From Hedera helix (taxonomy: Eukaryota; Streptophyta; Magnoliopsida; Apiales; Araliaceae): a DNA stretch of 64,000 nt. Positions 11,746 through 24,022 of this stretch are shown one piece after another. The position numbers were made by a program, and so were the translations under genes. The DNA lies in assembly GCA_947179155.2 (NCBI GenBank), contig OX359264.1, positions 59,779,202-59,843,201 on the forward strand, given 5' to 3'. Numbering within the stretch: the first letter of the stretch is position 1; each line of letters starts with the position of its first letter. The notes beneath the pieces were generated by a model. It was not told the origin of the DNA and did no database searches. It saw nothing but the letters and a program-made list of their open reading frames with translations.

Positions 11746-14700
11746 TTAAAGAGATAACAAATCAAAAGACAAAGCATCTAAGGTTAGTGGAGGAGATTCC
11801 TCCAACCAGTACAAATCCTCAACTAAATTGTGTCTAGCATATTGAGCCAACATATAAGCTACTCGATTCCCACCCCTTTTAATATAGTAAATGAAAGACC
11901 ATTGCAGACCCTTTATCAAATGACAAATATCATCCACCACATTACCAAAGTAGGAAGAATTTTTTACAGATGAAGAGATGGTTTGCATAACCCCACTATT
12001 ATCCCCCTCAATAATCAACCTTGAAAATCCAGTATCAACAGCAAATTCTATAGCTCTACAGCATGCAAATAACTCAGATTCCTCACTGTTGAACATCATC
12101 GGTCCACTAGCAGTTATCGCAACCATAACTTTTCCTTTATCATTGCGAATAATTGCACCATATCCAGTTTTTTCTAAATCCAAAAAAATTGCAGCATCAA
12201 AATTAAGTTTGTACTACTCACATGTTGGTGGTCGCCATACCTCTTCACATGGTTGCTGCCTCAACGGAACATTCAGCTGATTTTTGGCACCTTTGTAACC
12301 TGCAATATATTCCCCAACTCTCTTGTTTAAAATATTCGGATGCTTCATGTTTCCTCCATGTAATAAGATGTTCCTCTGATTCTAAATAAACCACGATTGG
12401 ATCCAAAACAACTCCATTTCTTCTTCAGTCAATCGTTCCATAAAATCCTCCATTAATTCCATAATATCGAGTTGTCCATGCTTATCTTTCTACTGTTTAC
12501 GAACACTTCCAACCCAAATGTCTTGAGCTACCACACAATCCCATAGAGCGTGAATGGTGGATTCCGTTTCACTTTTGCAAATTAAACATTTATCTTCATG
12601 GATAATCTTTCTTCTATTTAGGTTCTTTGTTGTTGGTAAAATGTCATGACAAGCTCGCCATGCAAAAACTTTAATTTTATTTAGGATCCAAAGCTTTCAT
12701 AATGCAGCCCAAACATTTTTGACAGCACTCCCTGTAGACGTTTCTGCCCGATCGACATCAATTACTAGTCTCTTCACCACCTGATAAGCTGACTTGACAG
12801 TAAATTTACCCCTTGAATTATGCAGCCATATAATCTGATGTGGTACATCTCGTCTACTTAAAAGTATTTGGCAAATTGCAACAGCTTCATCTTTGTGAAA
12901 AATATTTCTAATATCTTAATATCGCCATATATGCAATTCAGGATTAATCTACTCATACACCATCAATTGATCCCAATTATGTTGAACTGGATTTAGCATT
13001 TTTTAGTGGGAAAATTAGGTAACCACCGATCCTTCAATGCATTGATGGAATTTCCATTCCTAACCCTCCAACAGTGCCCAGATTGAAGGATATGATGCAC
13101 AACCATCAAGCTTTGCCACACATATGAGCAATTTGGCGAAACTTTTGCCTCTAGGAAAGTTGATCTCAAAAAATACCTTGCTTTAAAACATTTATAAAGC
13201 AACGAATCATTGTCTTGAACCATTCTCCATCCTTGTTTGGATAACATAGCTAGATTAAAAGCTCAAGTTTCGAAAGCCCATTCCACCTATTTTCTTTGAA
13301 TCTGTCAATTTTGCCCAACTCTTCCAATGAATTCTCCTTTCATTACCCACTTGCCTCAACCAGAATTTAGCATATAATGCATTTAGTTCATCACATAGTT
13401 TCATAGGGAGTTGGAACACGCTCATAGAATAAGTAGGTATAGATTGAGCAACAGCCTTAATAAGAATTTCTTTACCAGCTTAAAATAACAACATGCCTTT
13501 CCATCCCTAAAGCTTCATCCAGATTTTGTCTTTAAAAAATGAAAAGGTGTGATACTTGGCCCTCCCTATCAAAGTTAGTAGACCATTGTAAGTTTCAAAT
13601 TGATTAACCTCCTTTATTCCCAACACCTCAAAAAGCTGACTCCTTTCATTTTTTGACGTATTTCTACTAAAATAAACGGAAGACTTTTCGAAATTAATAC
13701 TTTGTCCGAAGGCTTTTTCATAAGTTTGGAGTATCTTTGCTATGGTTTCCCCTTCAACCCTATTGGCTCGACAGAACAGTAGTGAATCATCTGCAAACAT
13801 AAGATTAGTGATTGATGACTAATTTTTATACCTATTTATTTTAATACCTTTGAACTTGATGATATTGTGAATTCTTTAGCATTTTAGTTAGTTTTATATA
13901 TTTTTTTGTTATTATTGTAAAATATGATGTAATATTAGTTTTATGTGTATTATTTGTATTTTAGGTAATTTATATTATATCTATATATTTTATTCATTCG
14001 AATTTGATTTTTGTAGGAAAATATAGCTGGAAGGGTATTTTGATAAATCTGCACAGAGGTCACCGCCGCAGCGGTAGTACAATGTAGAATCCAACAGCAA
14101 GTTTCACCGCCACGACGCTCCATTCCACTGCCGCGACGCCCAAAGCTTCAGCCCAGAAAATTATATAGGACCGCCGCAGCGCTCTCCTGCTACCACCGCG
14201 GCTGTGATACTGTTTATGGTCTACAAATTCAACTTTTAAGTCCAGTTTTTAGCCCTAATGTTAATATCTTTCATTCCTTTTTCATTTGGGGCAAAAAAGA
14301 AATATTAGGGCTTGAAAGAAGATGAGGGAAGGCGATTTTCCACTATGGGAAACCACCATACCTTTAATTCTTCATCTAAATCTCTCCATTTTTGGAATAA
14401 ATTAATGAAGAAGATGAAGAGCAACTAAGGAATCTATTGATGGAGTCATTGATGGATAGAGCTTTAAGGTTTAGCTTGGATGATAACAAGTGTATCTTCT
14501 AACTCTTTATTTGTCTTTGTATTTCGTTGTATGATGATTCTTATGGATTATGTAATGAATATTGACTATTCTTCTTACATTGTAATCTAAGTATGCTTTT
14601 GAATTCAAATAGTTGTTTGAATTGATTCTCTCTCTCTTAATTGGCACCATGGATTGGATTAACATGTTTAGTTTTTCATATATTGATTGCTTAGCTTAAT

Positions 14701-17700
14701 AATTAGTTTGGTCACCTATATGAAATTGACAAATGGATTGTAGTGTGTTGACCCAAATATGATAACATGTGATTGTGCTATTCTACATGGTGGGAGTGCA
14801 TAATTTGCATATAGGATAGGAATATACCTGTATGCCATGTGTAACCAGTTAAGAACCTGAGCTTCATAACCCTTATTTATTGTAATTCTCATAGAAATAT
14901 AGTGGATTATTTAGACTTGGGTATGCTTGTATTGCTATCGACTGAGGCGTATAAGTATTATAGTGTCCTTGATTGACCATTCATTGGTTAAGGCCATATG
15001 AGCGGGTTATCATGTTTTGTGCTGATTGTTAATTGTTTCGCTTTGTAATAACTTTGGTAACTTGTATGAAATCGAAAGAGGGAGTATTAGTTTTGGCTTG
15101 AATATGTTAGCATGTGTTATGTTATTTGGTCTTCGGATTGAATGCATAATTTGTACGTAGGATAGACATATACCTGCATGCCACTTGTAATCAATATGAG
15201 AATCTGTACTTAGAAACCTATTTGTGTTAGTTCTTATAGTAATATAGTGAACTATCTTGCTTGGGTCATTCTTGTTTGAATTCTGTCGAATGGGATAGGT
15301 TTGGATGGGATACGCTTATTTGGATATTGAAAGATGCCTATAAGTACTATTATATTCTCGGTTGATAATTCGTCGTGACCGTATAATTGAGAGAGAGTTA
15401 AGAGATAAAAATGACATGTTGGGGGAAATTGCATTATTAAATTCACCTATCTTAAATTGTTTTCTAGTTTAAATGTTAATTTACATTATTTCTATTTTTT
15501 TCCCATTAAATCAACTGTTTGAATTAAGATCGACTTGATGCAATCGGTATTTGGAACTCGTTAGAACTAATTCTTTGTGGGATCGACTTTTACTTTCACT
15601 TTATTACTTGTTAATCGTGTATGCTTGCACGCTATTTATTTAAATGAATTCGAGAGCGGAATTTAACTAATAAATAAATAGTTCAAATTTTGACCAACAG
15701 TGACCTTTGGTACCCCTCTACAAATAGAAACTCCCTTAATTCGACCTTCTAATTATACTTTATTTAATAAAACAGTGAAGCCTTTTGCACACAATAAAAA
15801 GAGGTAAGGAGATAAAGGATCGCCCTGTCAAATTCCCCTGTATGGAGAAATCATGCCATAAGATCTCCCATTAATCAAAATAGAGAATGATGGAGTTGTC
15901 ACACAAGTCATTACTTTTTCAGTCTAAACAGCAAGAAACCCCATTTTTTCCATAATCCGTTGAAGAAAGTTCCATTCCACTTGATCATAAGCCTTACTAA
16001 TATCCAACTTCAATGCTAAGTAACCATCTTTCCCCTTTTATCGAGAATGCATAGTATGAAGCATCTCATAGGCCACCAATACATTATCAGTAATCAACTG
16101 CCTCGGAACAAAAGCCCTTTGAGTGGGTGAAATAATTTGAGGTAGAGTTTGCTTCAACCTGTTAGCTAACACATTTGACATTATTTTGTAAATAACATTA
16201 CATAGGTTTATGGGTCTAAACTCAAACATTCTCTCCGGATGTTTAACTTTTGGGATAAGCATAATATTTGTATGATTAATATCAGACAACATATTACCAT
16301 TATTAAAAAATCCAATATAGCTAACACCACAGAATCACCTACAATATGCCAGGATTTTTGATATAACAGGGCATTCATACCATCAAGTCCTGGAGCTTTT
16401 GTTGGTCCCAACTGAAATAAAGTTGCATTCACCTCTTCTGCAGTGAATTCTATAGTCAAAAGATTTCGCATGTCTTCAGTATCCACACCCTGCACCACAT
16501 TCAAACAATCGTCCATTTGAGCTCCTTCTTCAGCCCGAAATAGATCTTTAAAATAGGTTGATGCTACCTCACCCACTTCCTTCAAATCTTCCACCCAATG
16601 GCCTTGATTATTTTGAATACCTTTTATATAATTTTTCCTTCTTCTTTGTGTTGCTTTTGCGTGGAAAAATTTTGTGTTCTTATCCCCATGTTTTAACCAG
16701 TTTATTCTAGATCGTTGAGCCCATAAAATTTCTTGTTGTTGGAGAAGTTCATCCATCCGTTTGCTCAAACTCAAAAACTCCACTTTTAACGCTTCCGTTA
16801 ATTCAGCCTCAGTCAATTTGTCCAACTGTTGCTGAACATCTTTGATAGTAAGAGTATCCGAATCAATTTTAGCAGAACCCCAATTCATGAGTGCAATTGC
16901 AGCTAGACCTGTCCATTCTTCCCCTACCTTCATCTAAGCCTCCTTAATAACCTCTTCACAGTCAGCCTGTAACAACCATAATTCTTCAAATTTAAAATTT
17001 CTCCCACGTCGTTGCCTATGTTGTGAAAAGAATTTAACATGCAACAAAATTGGAAGGTGATCTGATGCATAAGTTGATAAATGCACAATTTTACTAAATT
17101 GAAATATATCAATCCATTCCTTATTGGTAACATCTCTATCAAGCCGAATCTTTGTATTGGCCTCTCCAGGTCTCTTATTATTCCAAGTCTAGGGATACCC
17201 TTTATAACCAAGGTCTTGAAGGTGACACGAATCCAAAGTCTCCCTAAAAGCTTCCATCTGTGAAAACTTAGGTTGCCTTACACTCTTCTTTTTTGAACCA
17301 TGTAAATAAGCATTAAAATCCCCAATTACCACCCAATGACCCACTACAAAAGTTTGTAAATATTTCAATAATCTCCGAGAGTTGTCTTTCAGCTAGGCTT
17401 CCGGCCACCCATAGAACCCAGTCAAATACCATACAAATCCATCTTCCTCCGTGACTCTAGATAAAATATGGTTAGCAGTGAAATTAATCACCTCTAATCT
17501 TACTTCATTCCTCCACAACAAAGTTATTCCTCCCCCAGAACCCAGTTGTTTGACAATGATTTTATTTTGAAATGGTAGATTTCCATATAATTTTTCAAAC
17601 CCATCCTTATCAAGTCTTGTCTCCATTAGAAAACATATCGTGGGAACTTGTTCCTTCACAATCTTGCGAAAGCTTTGACCTGTCCAAGGGTTCCCAAGCC

Positions 17701-17740
17701 CTTGACAGTTCCAACTTAACAGTCTCATTACTCCCGACAA
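11746..17740 (-). pseudogene. LINE ORF2 remnant: endonuclease, reverse transcriptase, RNase H
   Basis: On the minus strand the endonuclease starts near 17740 with MSGVMRLLSWNCQGLGNP and includes FLMETRLD. The reverse transcriptase follows from about 16933, with HGDKNTKFFHAKATQRRRKN, LGPTKAPGLDGMNALLYQKS and RPINLCNVIYK (about 16292-16038). The catalytic region continues at 13800 with MFADDSLLF, corresponding to the (F/Y)xDD box. The C-terminal reverse-transcriptase-like RNase H domain is at 12183-11746 (GYGAIIRNDKGKV, ESELFACCRAIEFA, IIEGDNSGVM). The frame is broken by several stops and frameshifts, and by a 1.9-kb insertion between the palm motifs. It cannot encode an active enzyme. Confidence 0.85.
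13814..15699. mobile_element. LTR-like unit (solo LTR or non-autonomous retroelement) inside the LINE RT
   Basis: The insertion begins TGATGACTAATT and ends TTTTGACCAACA, giving TG...CA termini. It is flanked by GTGAT on the left and GTGAC on the right; equivalently, an exact AGTGA is shared if the boundary is shifted by one base. Removing it restores a continuous LINE reading just ahead of the FADD motif. The interior is non-coding. It holds a GC-rich patch with CCGCCGCAGCG-like motifs (about 14060-14210) and two diverged copies of a roughly 300-bp segment (about 14720-15000 and 15080-15390). Class inferred from termini and target duplication. Confidence 0.6.
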
Positions 17741-18030
17741 GGGTGACTCTCCACGTCAATCCAAATTTTGTATTTGCTTCATTAGAGTTCAACCTTCCTT
17801 TCTTCAAAGTCTGTTCTTCAATTTGCCCCCCCTCCCCCGCACTTGACATATTTCTCTCTTGCCCAGGCCTGATAAGTTGACACCCTTAGTTAATCCAGTT
17901 AATCCAATGTCCATTCTGTTTATACGGGTCCATGTTCCTTTGGGCTTATTTATGCTGGACCCATGTACGTCTTGATTTGAATTAAGACTACCCGATTTAA
18001 GGTTTTTGCAGTCTATTGGTGGATACTCCA

Positions 18031-20775
18031 TGTAAGACCCCGAATTTTATGAAATACAAAATTTAATTTTTCTTCATATATATTTTTTTGAAACAGTAAG
18101 TGGTTAAATCGATAAAGTTAAAAGTTAAGGATGTTATGTACAAATTTTATTTTGTCGGACAATATTCGCTTTGTCGGGGAATATTTGTTTGGTCGGGGAA
18201 TATTCGTTTGGTCCGACGGCGCCGAAATAACAAATTATTGGTGGACCCCACAACGGAATATTTGTCGGATATAGAAAACGACAGAAATAACCTTTTTAAA
18301 TAAAAATAGTCAACGGAACTGTTAAAATACCGGTGATAAAAGAATAGTAGCATACGGTAGTTTTTGGTATTTTCTGTAGCACACGGTACTCTACAGTAAC
18401 ACACGGTATTGCATAGTGTCTCATATTATTGGTCTGATAATTGACACCGTAACTGTTACGCATCATTTCATCGATAATTGTCACTGCATAATATTTTATA
18501 TTATCAATTCAATAATTGTTGTTACACAGTATTTTGCATTATTGATTTAATAATTGTCATTACACTGTATTTTATATCATTGAGTCAATAATTGTTGTTG
18601 CACTGTTTTTAAAATTATTGAACCTAATAATTGTCACAGTAACATATGCACAGTAATTCACATTATTGAATCAATAATTGTCATTACACAGTAACGTATG
18701 CTTTATTTTACATTATTGTTATCTCTATTATGATGTTATTTAAACAGTTGTATTTCATTAATTTATTGACTTGATATCTAAGAGCTAACTATACTGTATT
18801 TATAACAATTAGTCATAATAATTGAATTGATAAAGTTATTTGTTTATAATATAAAGTTAGGTGATTTGTTTATAATATAAAGTTAGGTGATTATTAGGTG
18901 ATATGAAATGAATGGTGTATATTAAAGTGTGAATTATTGTTGAATAATTGAATTGATTTGTTTATAATATAAAGTTAGGTGATTATTAGGTGATATGAAA
19001 TGAATGGTGTATATTAAAGTGTGAATTATTGTTGAATAATTAAATTGATTTGTTTATAATATAAAGTTAGGTGATTATTAGGTGATATGAAATGAATGGT
19101 GTAGATTAAAGATAATATAATATTTGAAATGGATGGTGTAGATTAAAAGATGATCTTTAAATGAATGGTTTAGATTAAATGAATGATAAGATTTTTGGCT
19201 ATAAATAGAAGCCTTAACTTAAGGATTTTTCATAAACTTCCTTACTTGTTCTTTCTTTCTCTCTCTAAATACTTCTTATGAAAGTTCTCTCTAAGTGTGC
19301 TTAAGTCATCTTGAGTATTTGTGAAGATCTATAAGTATACGTGTACTGTTCAAGTTAATCAACCTCATTTAAATCAATATCTAGTCACGTGTTGAGGTAA
19401 GGGATACCATCTTTTTCATCTTCCATTATTCAAACGTACTATGGTAAGGGATTATCATTATTTGATTCTCGATAATAATATTGTTTCTTCCTTACTCATA
19501 AGACGTGTCTTTTATTTTCATGTATTAAATTGTGGGAATAACCTTACGGAGCGGATTGCCGTCTGTTGGTGAATAACCCTTTGTATTAATTTCCTTCACC
19601 TTTTGTTAATCAAACCTGCTACGGTAAGGGATATTATTTTCTTTCATACTCCTAAATCGAAATTTATTATGGAACTATTGCTTCTATAATTCCTGAAAAT
19701 ATTATATGTTCCATAATAGTTGAACTTCATTATTTCAACTGAACATTCCTATTTACGTGAATCTTTCTATTGAATTGTAACCGTTATTCTGAACTGTGGA
19801 TCTTGAATATCATTTTTAAATTTCACTCCACATCATGTTGACAATTTGGACATTATTTGAATCTGTACAAAGTAAACTTCCGATACTTATTGTTATCCTA
19901 TTTCTTCTGTTCATCATTTATATCATTATAATCATCCAAAAATCAAGCTATTGTGAATATCTGTGGTCGGGGGCACATATGTGATATATTTGTTGAACAG
20001 ATGATAGGTTAAAGGCGATATAATAGGTTAAAGGCGATACATCTGTTCGGTGTCTTTTATGGCACGTGGTGAATGTTCTCTTTGGCCCGTAGTGCAAAGA
20101 TGAACTGTTGTTTGGTATGATTATGACCAAAGGCTGAATCTGGTATAATCATGACCGTTGGTGCTATATTGAATATCTTTGGCCCGTAGTGCAAAGATGA
20201 ACTGTTGATGTGCATGATTATGATCAGGAACTGTGAATTTATATTATCATGACTAATGGTATTTCAGATGATAAAAGTTGATGATGTTTTTACGAAAAAG
20301 AGAAGCGAGTGGACATTATAGTCTGCATTATTCTTCTAATAGATTGCTCATTCCGCTGCTATTATTGATCTGAACATTGTTTAAGAATTTAACTACAGTT
20401 TTTGATATAAACCTTGTAGTCTATTGTATTCTATCAAGAACTCAACTGTTGAAGGCTAATGATAATTTATTCGTCATTATCTTAGTCATGATATTTCTTA
20501 CTGGGCTATTTGAGCTCACCCTTTCTTTTGTTCCATTGTTTTTCAACAGGAGATGAAAACATAACAGGGTCTAGCCGGGGAATGGAGTGAGGGTCCGAGG
20601 AATAGTTATCATAGTCTTCACGTTTTGTAAAATAGTGTGACAATAATAGTGAAGACTTAGTTGTGTATTATTATACACTGTATTGTAGTACGTTGTGCTT
20701 TGTTGTAATAATTTTGTTGTAGTCTTTTGACGACTCAAGTTTGGGCTGTGTGGGCCCAGATTCGGGGGCGTCACA
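18031..20775 (+). mobile_element. Solo LTR (copy A), 2.7 kb, target duplication CTCCA
   Basis: The unit begins TGTAAGACCCCGAATTTTAT and ends GGGGGCGTCACA. It is flanked on both sides by CTCCA (18026-18030 and 20776-20780). A related copy with the same termini lies at 54305-57585. TG...CA ends, the 5-bp duplication and the absence of internal genes identify a solo LTR, left by recombination between the two LTRs of a longer element. A TATA-like box CTATAAATAGA lies at 19199-19209 and would mark the U3/R promoter. The unit is inserted in the C-terminal part of the LINE ORF1. Strand follows the TATA box. Confidence 0.88.
18865..19115. repeat. 92-bp tandem repeat inside solo LTR A
   Basis: Units start at 18865 and 18957 (92 bp each, nearly identical), followed by a partial third copy from 19049. 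A truncated copy of the unit start lies just before 18865. It sits upstream of the TATA-like box, where U3 enhancer repeats usually lie. Copy B at 54305 lacks this array. Confidence 0.85.
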
Positions 20776-21090
20776 CTCCATTAGACCCTCATCTTTTTTA
20801 TAAGTAATAATTTCAGTATTGAATTCTGTTGACCCACCTGTTATTGACTTTCGTTGAACAAAATTAAAGGACTTGATTCCTGTAAATTAGAAGTTGCACC
20901 CTTTACGTTTGCAAGTCAAATACTGCTTACGTTATCACTCTACGTAAAAGCAACATCGTTTCCTCCTATCACAGAACTATCCTTATCTGCACTGGTAACG
21001 TTTCTAGGTCTGATCGCCTGCACCTCCATCAGTCCTACCGGACCACCTTTCCCCACCTTTGCATATCCTTTTTCTGGTTCACTTATAACA

Positions 21091-21885
21091 TTATCTACAT
21101 TGGTAACTTTTCTGACTAGTTGCATTACTACTTGAGACCCTCACTCGGCTCCCCCCTGCTCTAAGAAAATCTCCATACTGATAGTCAATAGAACCTCCTT
21201 TCTTTTCCATATCAAAATGAGCAGCACAATACTTCAAATCATGACCTAAGATTCCACAAAAATGACAGAACATGGGCAACCTTTCATACTTAAATGCCAC
21301 CCACGACTTCACACCGTCCGAGCCGGCAATAAAACCACCTCTTCGAATAGGTTCTGAGATTGGTATAGCCACACGGACTCCCATAAACATACCGATTTCA
21401 TTTTATTTTTCTTCCATTCCACTTCCTCAACCTCCCCCAATCGAAGCCCAACTTCCTTTGCTACTTGGGGAGAAACCATATCAAACGAAGCACCCTAAAT
21501 TTGAACACAAAATGAGGCAAACTCCAGTTGTATATTCCCCACAGTCATACCCTTCGTCCACCATTTCAATAAGAGTAACTGATTATCAAAAGACCAGGCC
21601 TTCTCTTAATATCCGATCCAGATCAAACTCTGAGTGGAAATTGAATTGGAAGAGATTCAATCCGACTTCAAGAATCTACAATGATTCATTCAATCCCCAT
21701 GCTCGCCGTATTGTAGACTTTGCTGCCAGTTTATTATAGGATTTGCATGTAAGGAATTTTCCAATCAAACTCAGATTGCTCCCGTCAATAGCTTCCTTCC
21801 TTCCATCATCCGAAATAGCAGTAGTTTCTTTTTCATCAGATGTTAGCTTCATCTTATCAAGGCCATAACACACAGCGTCCTCCAT
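21091..21885 (-). pseudogene. LINE ORF1 remnant (DUF4283-like region and CCHC knuckle)
   Basis: The start codon is at 21885-21883 on the minus strand, giving MEDAVCYGLDKMKLTSDE. SLIGKFLTCKSYNKLAAK and IRRAWG follow, typical of the N-terminal domain of plant L1 ORF1. The nucleic-acid-binding knuckle CHFCGILGHDLKYC (C-x2-C-x4-H-x4-C) lies in the 21390-21091 segment. The two segments are in different frames, so at least one frameshift separates them. The C-terminal tail continues beyond the solo LTR at 18030-17804, including KGTWTRI. Confidence 0.8.
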
Positions 21886-22833
21886 TTTTCTAAGAATTAA
21901 AATTTCCCTTCGCACGCAGCGAAAGGAAGGAAAACTCGTACTAGAACGAGAATGAAAGCTCCACGAAAGGAAGAGAGAGACTAACGTGTTTTTTAAGAAT
22001 TGTAAAAAGTAGTGTTTAAAGTTTAATAATCCAATTATGCAATATGTCATGGAACCGTTTGCATGAAATTAAAATGAGTTATTAATTTAAATTAAAATAA
22101 GCAAAAATGTCACAAAAAAAAGAACAAAAGAACCAAGTCTCTAAATTGCTTTGAGCCTTTGATCTTAGAATTATAGTTAATTTACAAAATTGCAAAATTT
22201 TAATATATTACTTTAGGTTTTCAAAAAAAATTTTATTTAGTTTTAAACAATATAATTATGAAAATTATAAACTTTTTATAAAGTAATTCTCAAGATTTAT
22301 ACTATTTAAAAGTTAATTATCACATCCATTTTGAATTAAAAATATTTTCTATTGACTTTGAAAATTTATACCTGATCAGTTGAACTTATTACTTATATTT
22401 TAGAACGGAAGAAGTATTTAATAATAATATATTTCAAGGTTAACAACTTAACAATATTAGTCTATTAGATATTAAATTAATCTAAATTAACTAAATTCAC
22501 ATTATTTTAAATTTTAGAATTTTAGAATTTCATTATAAAAAATCTCAAATAAAACTATTTTTATGAAATAGATGAAGTATTTTTTTCCCATTTTGTTTCA
22601 CCTAAAAGCAAAAAATGCAAAAAAATGAAAATAATTAATTAATTAGAGTCGAACTCGAGCATGTTTGCGAACCAAAGCATGTTCGTGAACTGTTTGCGAA
22701 CAACTAACGATCTGAACTCGCATATGTATGCTGGTTTGATCATGTTATACGAATATGTTCAAGTTCGACTAGCAATGTTCGAGTTTGAGAAAATTCTGAT
22801 CGATTCGGCTCATTTGTAGCCCTAATTGTGGAT

Positions 22834-24017
22834 GTTCATTAATTGTCTATAAAAATGCTTTAAAGCTATGAATTCTAATTAATAAACTAATGATGTTAAA
22901 TTATATTTAATTGATAAATTAATGAAATAATAAAACTATCACTAATGAGTAATGAATATACATTGTATAAAATTGTTTAACCGACGACACAAGACTCGCA
23001 ATTAAGGTTCACAAACTAAATTGTCCCTTTGTAATTGATGACTGCTTGGTTTATTGATATAATTCATTTATATTGATATATTGATTGAGAATTTAGATTT
23101 TATTGATAATAGGTTATAAAGATAAGTCCAAAAGACAATGGCGCGATTAATACATATAACTTACTTCCCAAATTATTAACCATAATTACCCATTAAAACC
23201 GGCTTTTGGAATTTTAAAATATTATATACCATTTATAATATTATATTTTACATTATATCATACATATTATTATTAAATAAATAATAACAAAATTGAGCTG
23301 AACCATTACTCCTGCTTTTCGTATTTTATAATATTATACTACACATTATACCTTAAACAAGTAAAAAAATACAATTTACTAACCATTATATACCATTTAT
23401 AATATTATACCACACACAAATAATAACAAAATTATTTTTATAATGTATGATATAATCTACACGATCACTACAAATCTAAATTTAATTATGTTCAAACATA
23501 ATTATTATATTCTAAAAATAAAATCAGTACATATCTAAACTGTTTTGATAATCTCAAGTGCTCTGTTAATCTCAACTGCAAAAATGCTATCATTACTAAT
23601 TTAATTATATTATAACGTAATATTATACAATTTATTTACACTTATATAACAACATTAATTATATTACAGCGTAATATTATACCATTTATCTCAATCACAC
23701 GTTAAATCTAAACTTATGCCACGTGTCGCTCTATGATGAAACATTAGTGGAAATGTCACTCACAGCTTGCAATTTCAGTGAAACCTTAATACACCCATTT
23801 TTTTAATTTTTTCACATACACAGAATAATTCAACATATCTTAATTCGATATGCATATCACATCTCACAATTAGATATTTCTATATGCATAAATATGACTG
23901 TCATTCAATTATTCTAAATTGTTGCAAATAAATCTATCACTTAAAAATATTGCATAATTTAAGCAATCTCAATTTGGTCTTATCAAATTAATTCAGTTTT
24001 GAATATTATCCAATTAA
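22834..24017. other. AT-rich non-coding DNA, probably Helitron interior left of the gypsy element
   Basis: No gene is visible. The sequence is very AT-rich with many short AATATTATACCA and AATATTATCCAAT variants. The same motifs resume right of the gypsy element (37932 onward), consistent with one host sequence split by the insertion. I could not place a Helitron 5' terminus. Confidence 0.5.
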
Positions 24018-24022
24018 AATCC

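Larger units (their letters stand above)
11715..22000 (-). mobile_element. L1-type LINE, degenerate, interrupted by two LTR insertions
   Basis: A reverse-strand LINE carries, in 5'-3' order, a 5' leader, ORF1 with a CCHC knuckle, and ORF2 with endonuclease, reverse transcriptase and RNase H. Its 3' end is marked by a T run (poly-A on its own strand) at about 11715-11723. The flanks TGTAAAAAATTGTG (11701-11714) and TGTAAAAAGTAGTG (22001-22014) match at 12 of 14 bases and are a plausible old target duplication. Without the two insertions the LINE is about 5.6 kb, a normal plant L1 length. Stops and frameshifts are frequent, so it is dead. Confidence 0.85.
10844..22833. mobile_element. Old DNA-transposon-like element hosting a LINE, with 11-bp target duplication
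   Basis: The 11-mer TAATTGTGGAT occurs at 10844-10854 and again at 22823-22833. Just inside, the left end reads AGGCTTGCAAACAAACC and the reverse complement of the right end reads GGGCTACAAATGAGCC, so the termini are imperfect inverted repeats. Subterminal DNA on both sides is rich in GTTCG/CGAAC motifs. An 11-bp duplication with short, poor termini would fit a Mutator-like or related non-autonomous DNA element. After removing the LINE it is only about 1.7 kb and non-coding. The superfamily is inferred; the duplication is seen directly. Confidence 0.65.

Noticed and set aside
22395..22580. Possible further MITE with a degraded GTTCTAAAATATAAG-like end
   Set aside because: Only one end resembles a Stowaway terminus; the other cannot be matched.
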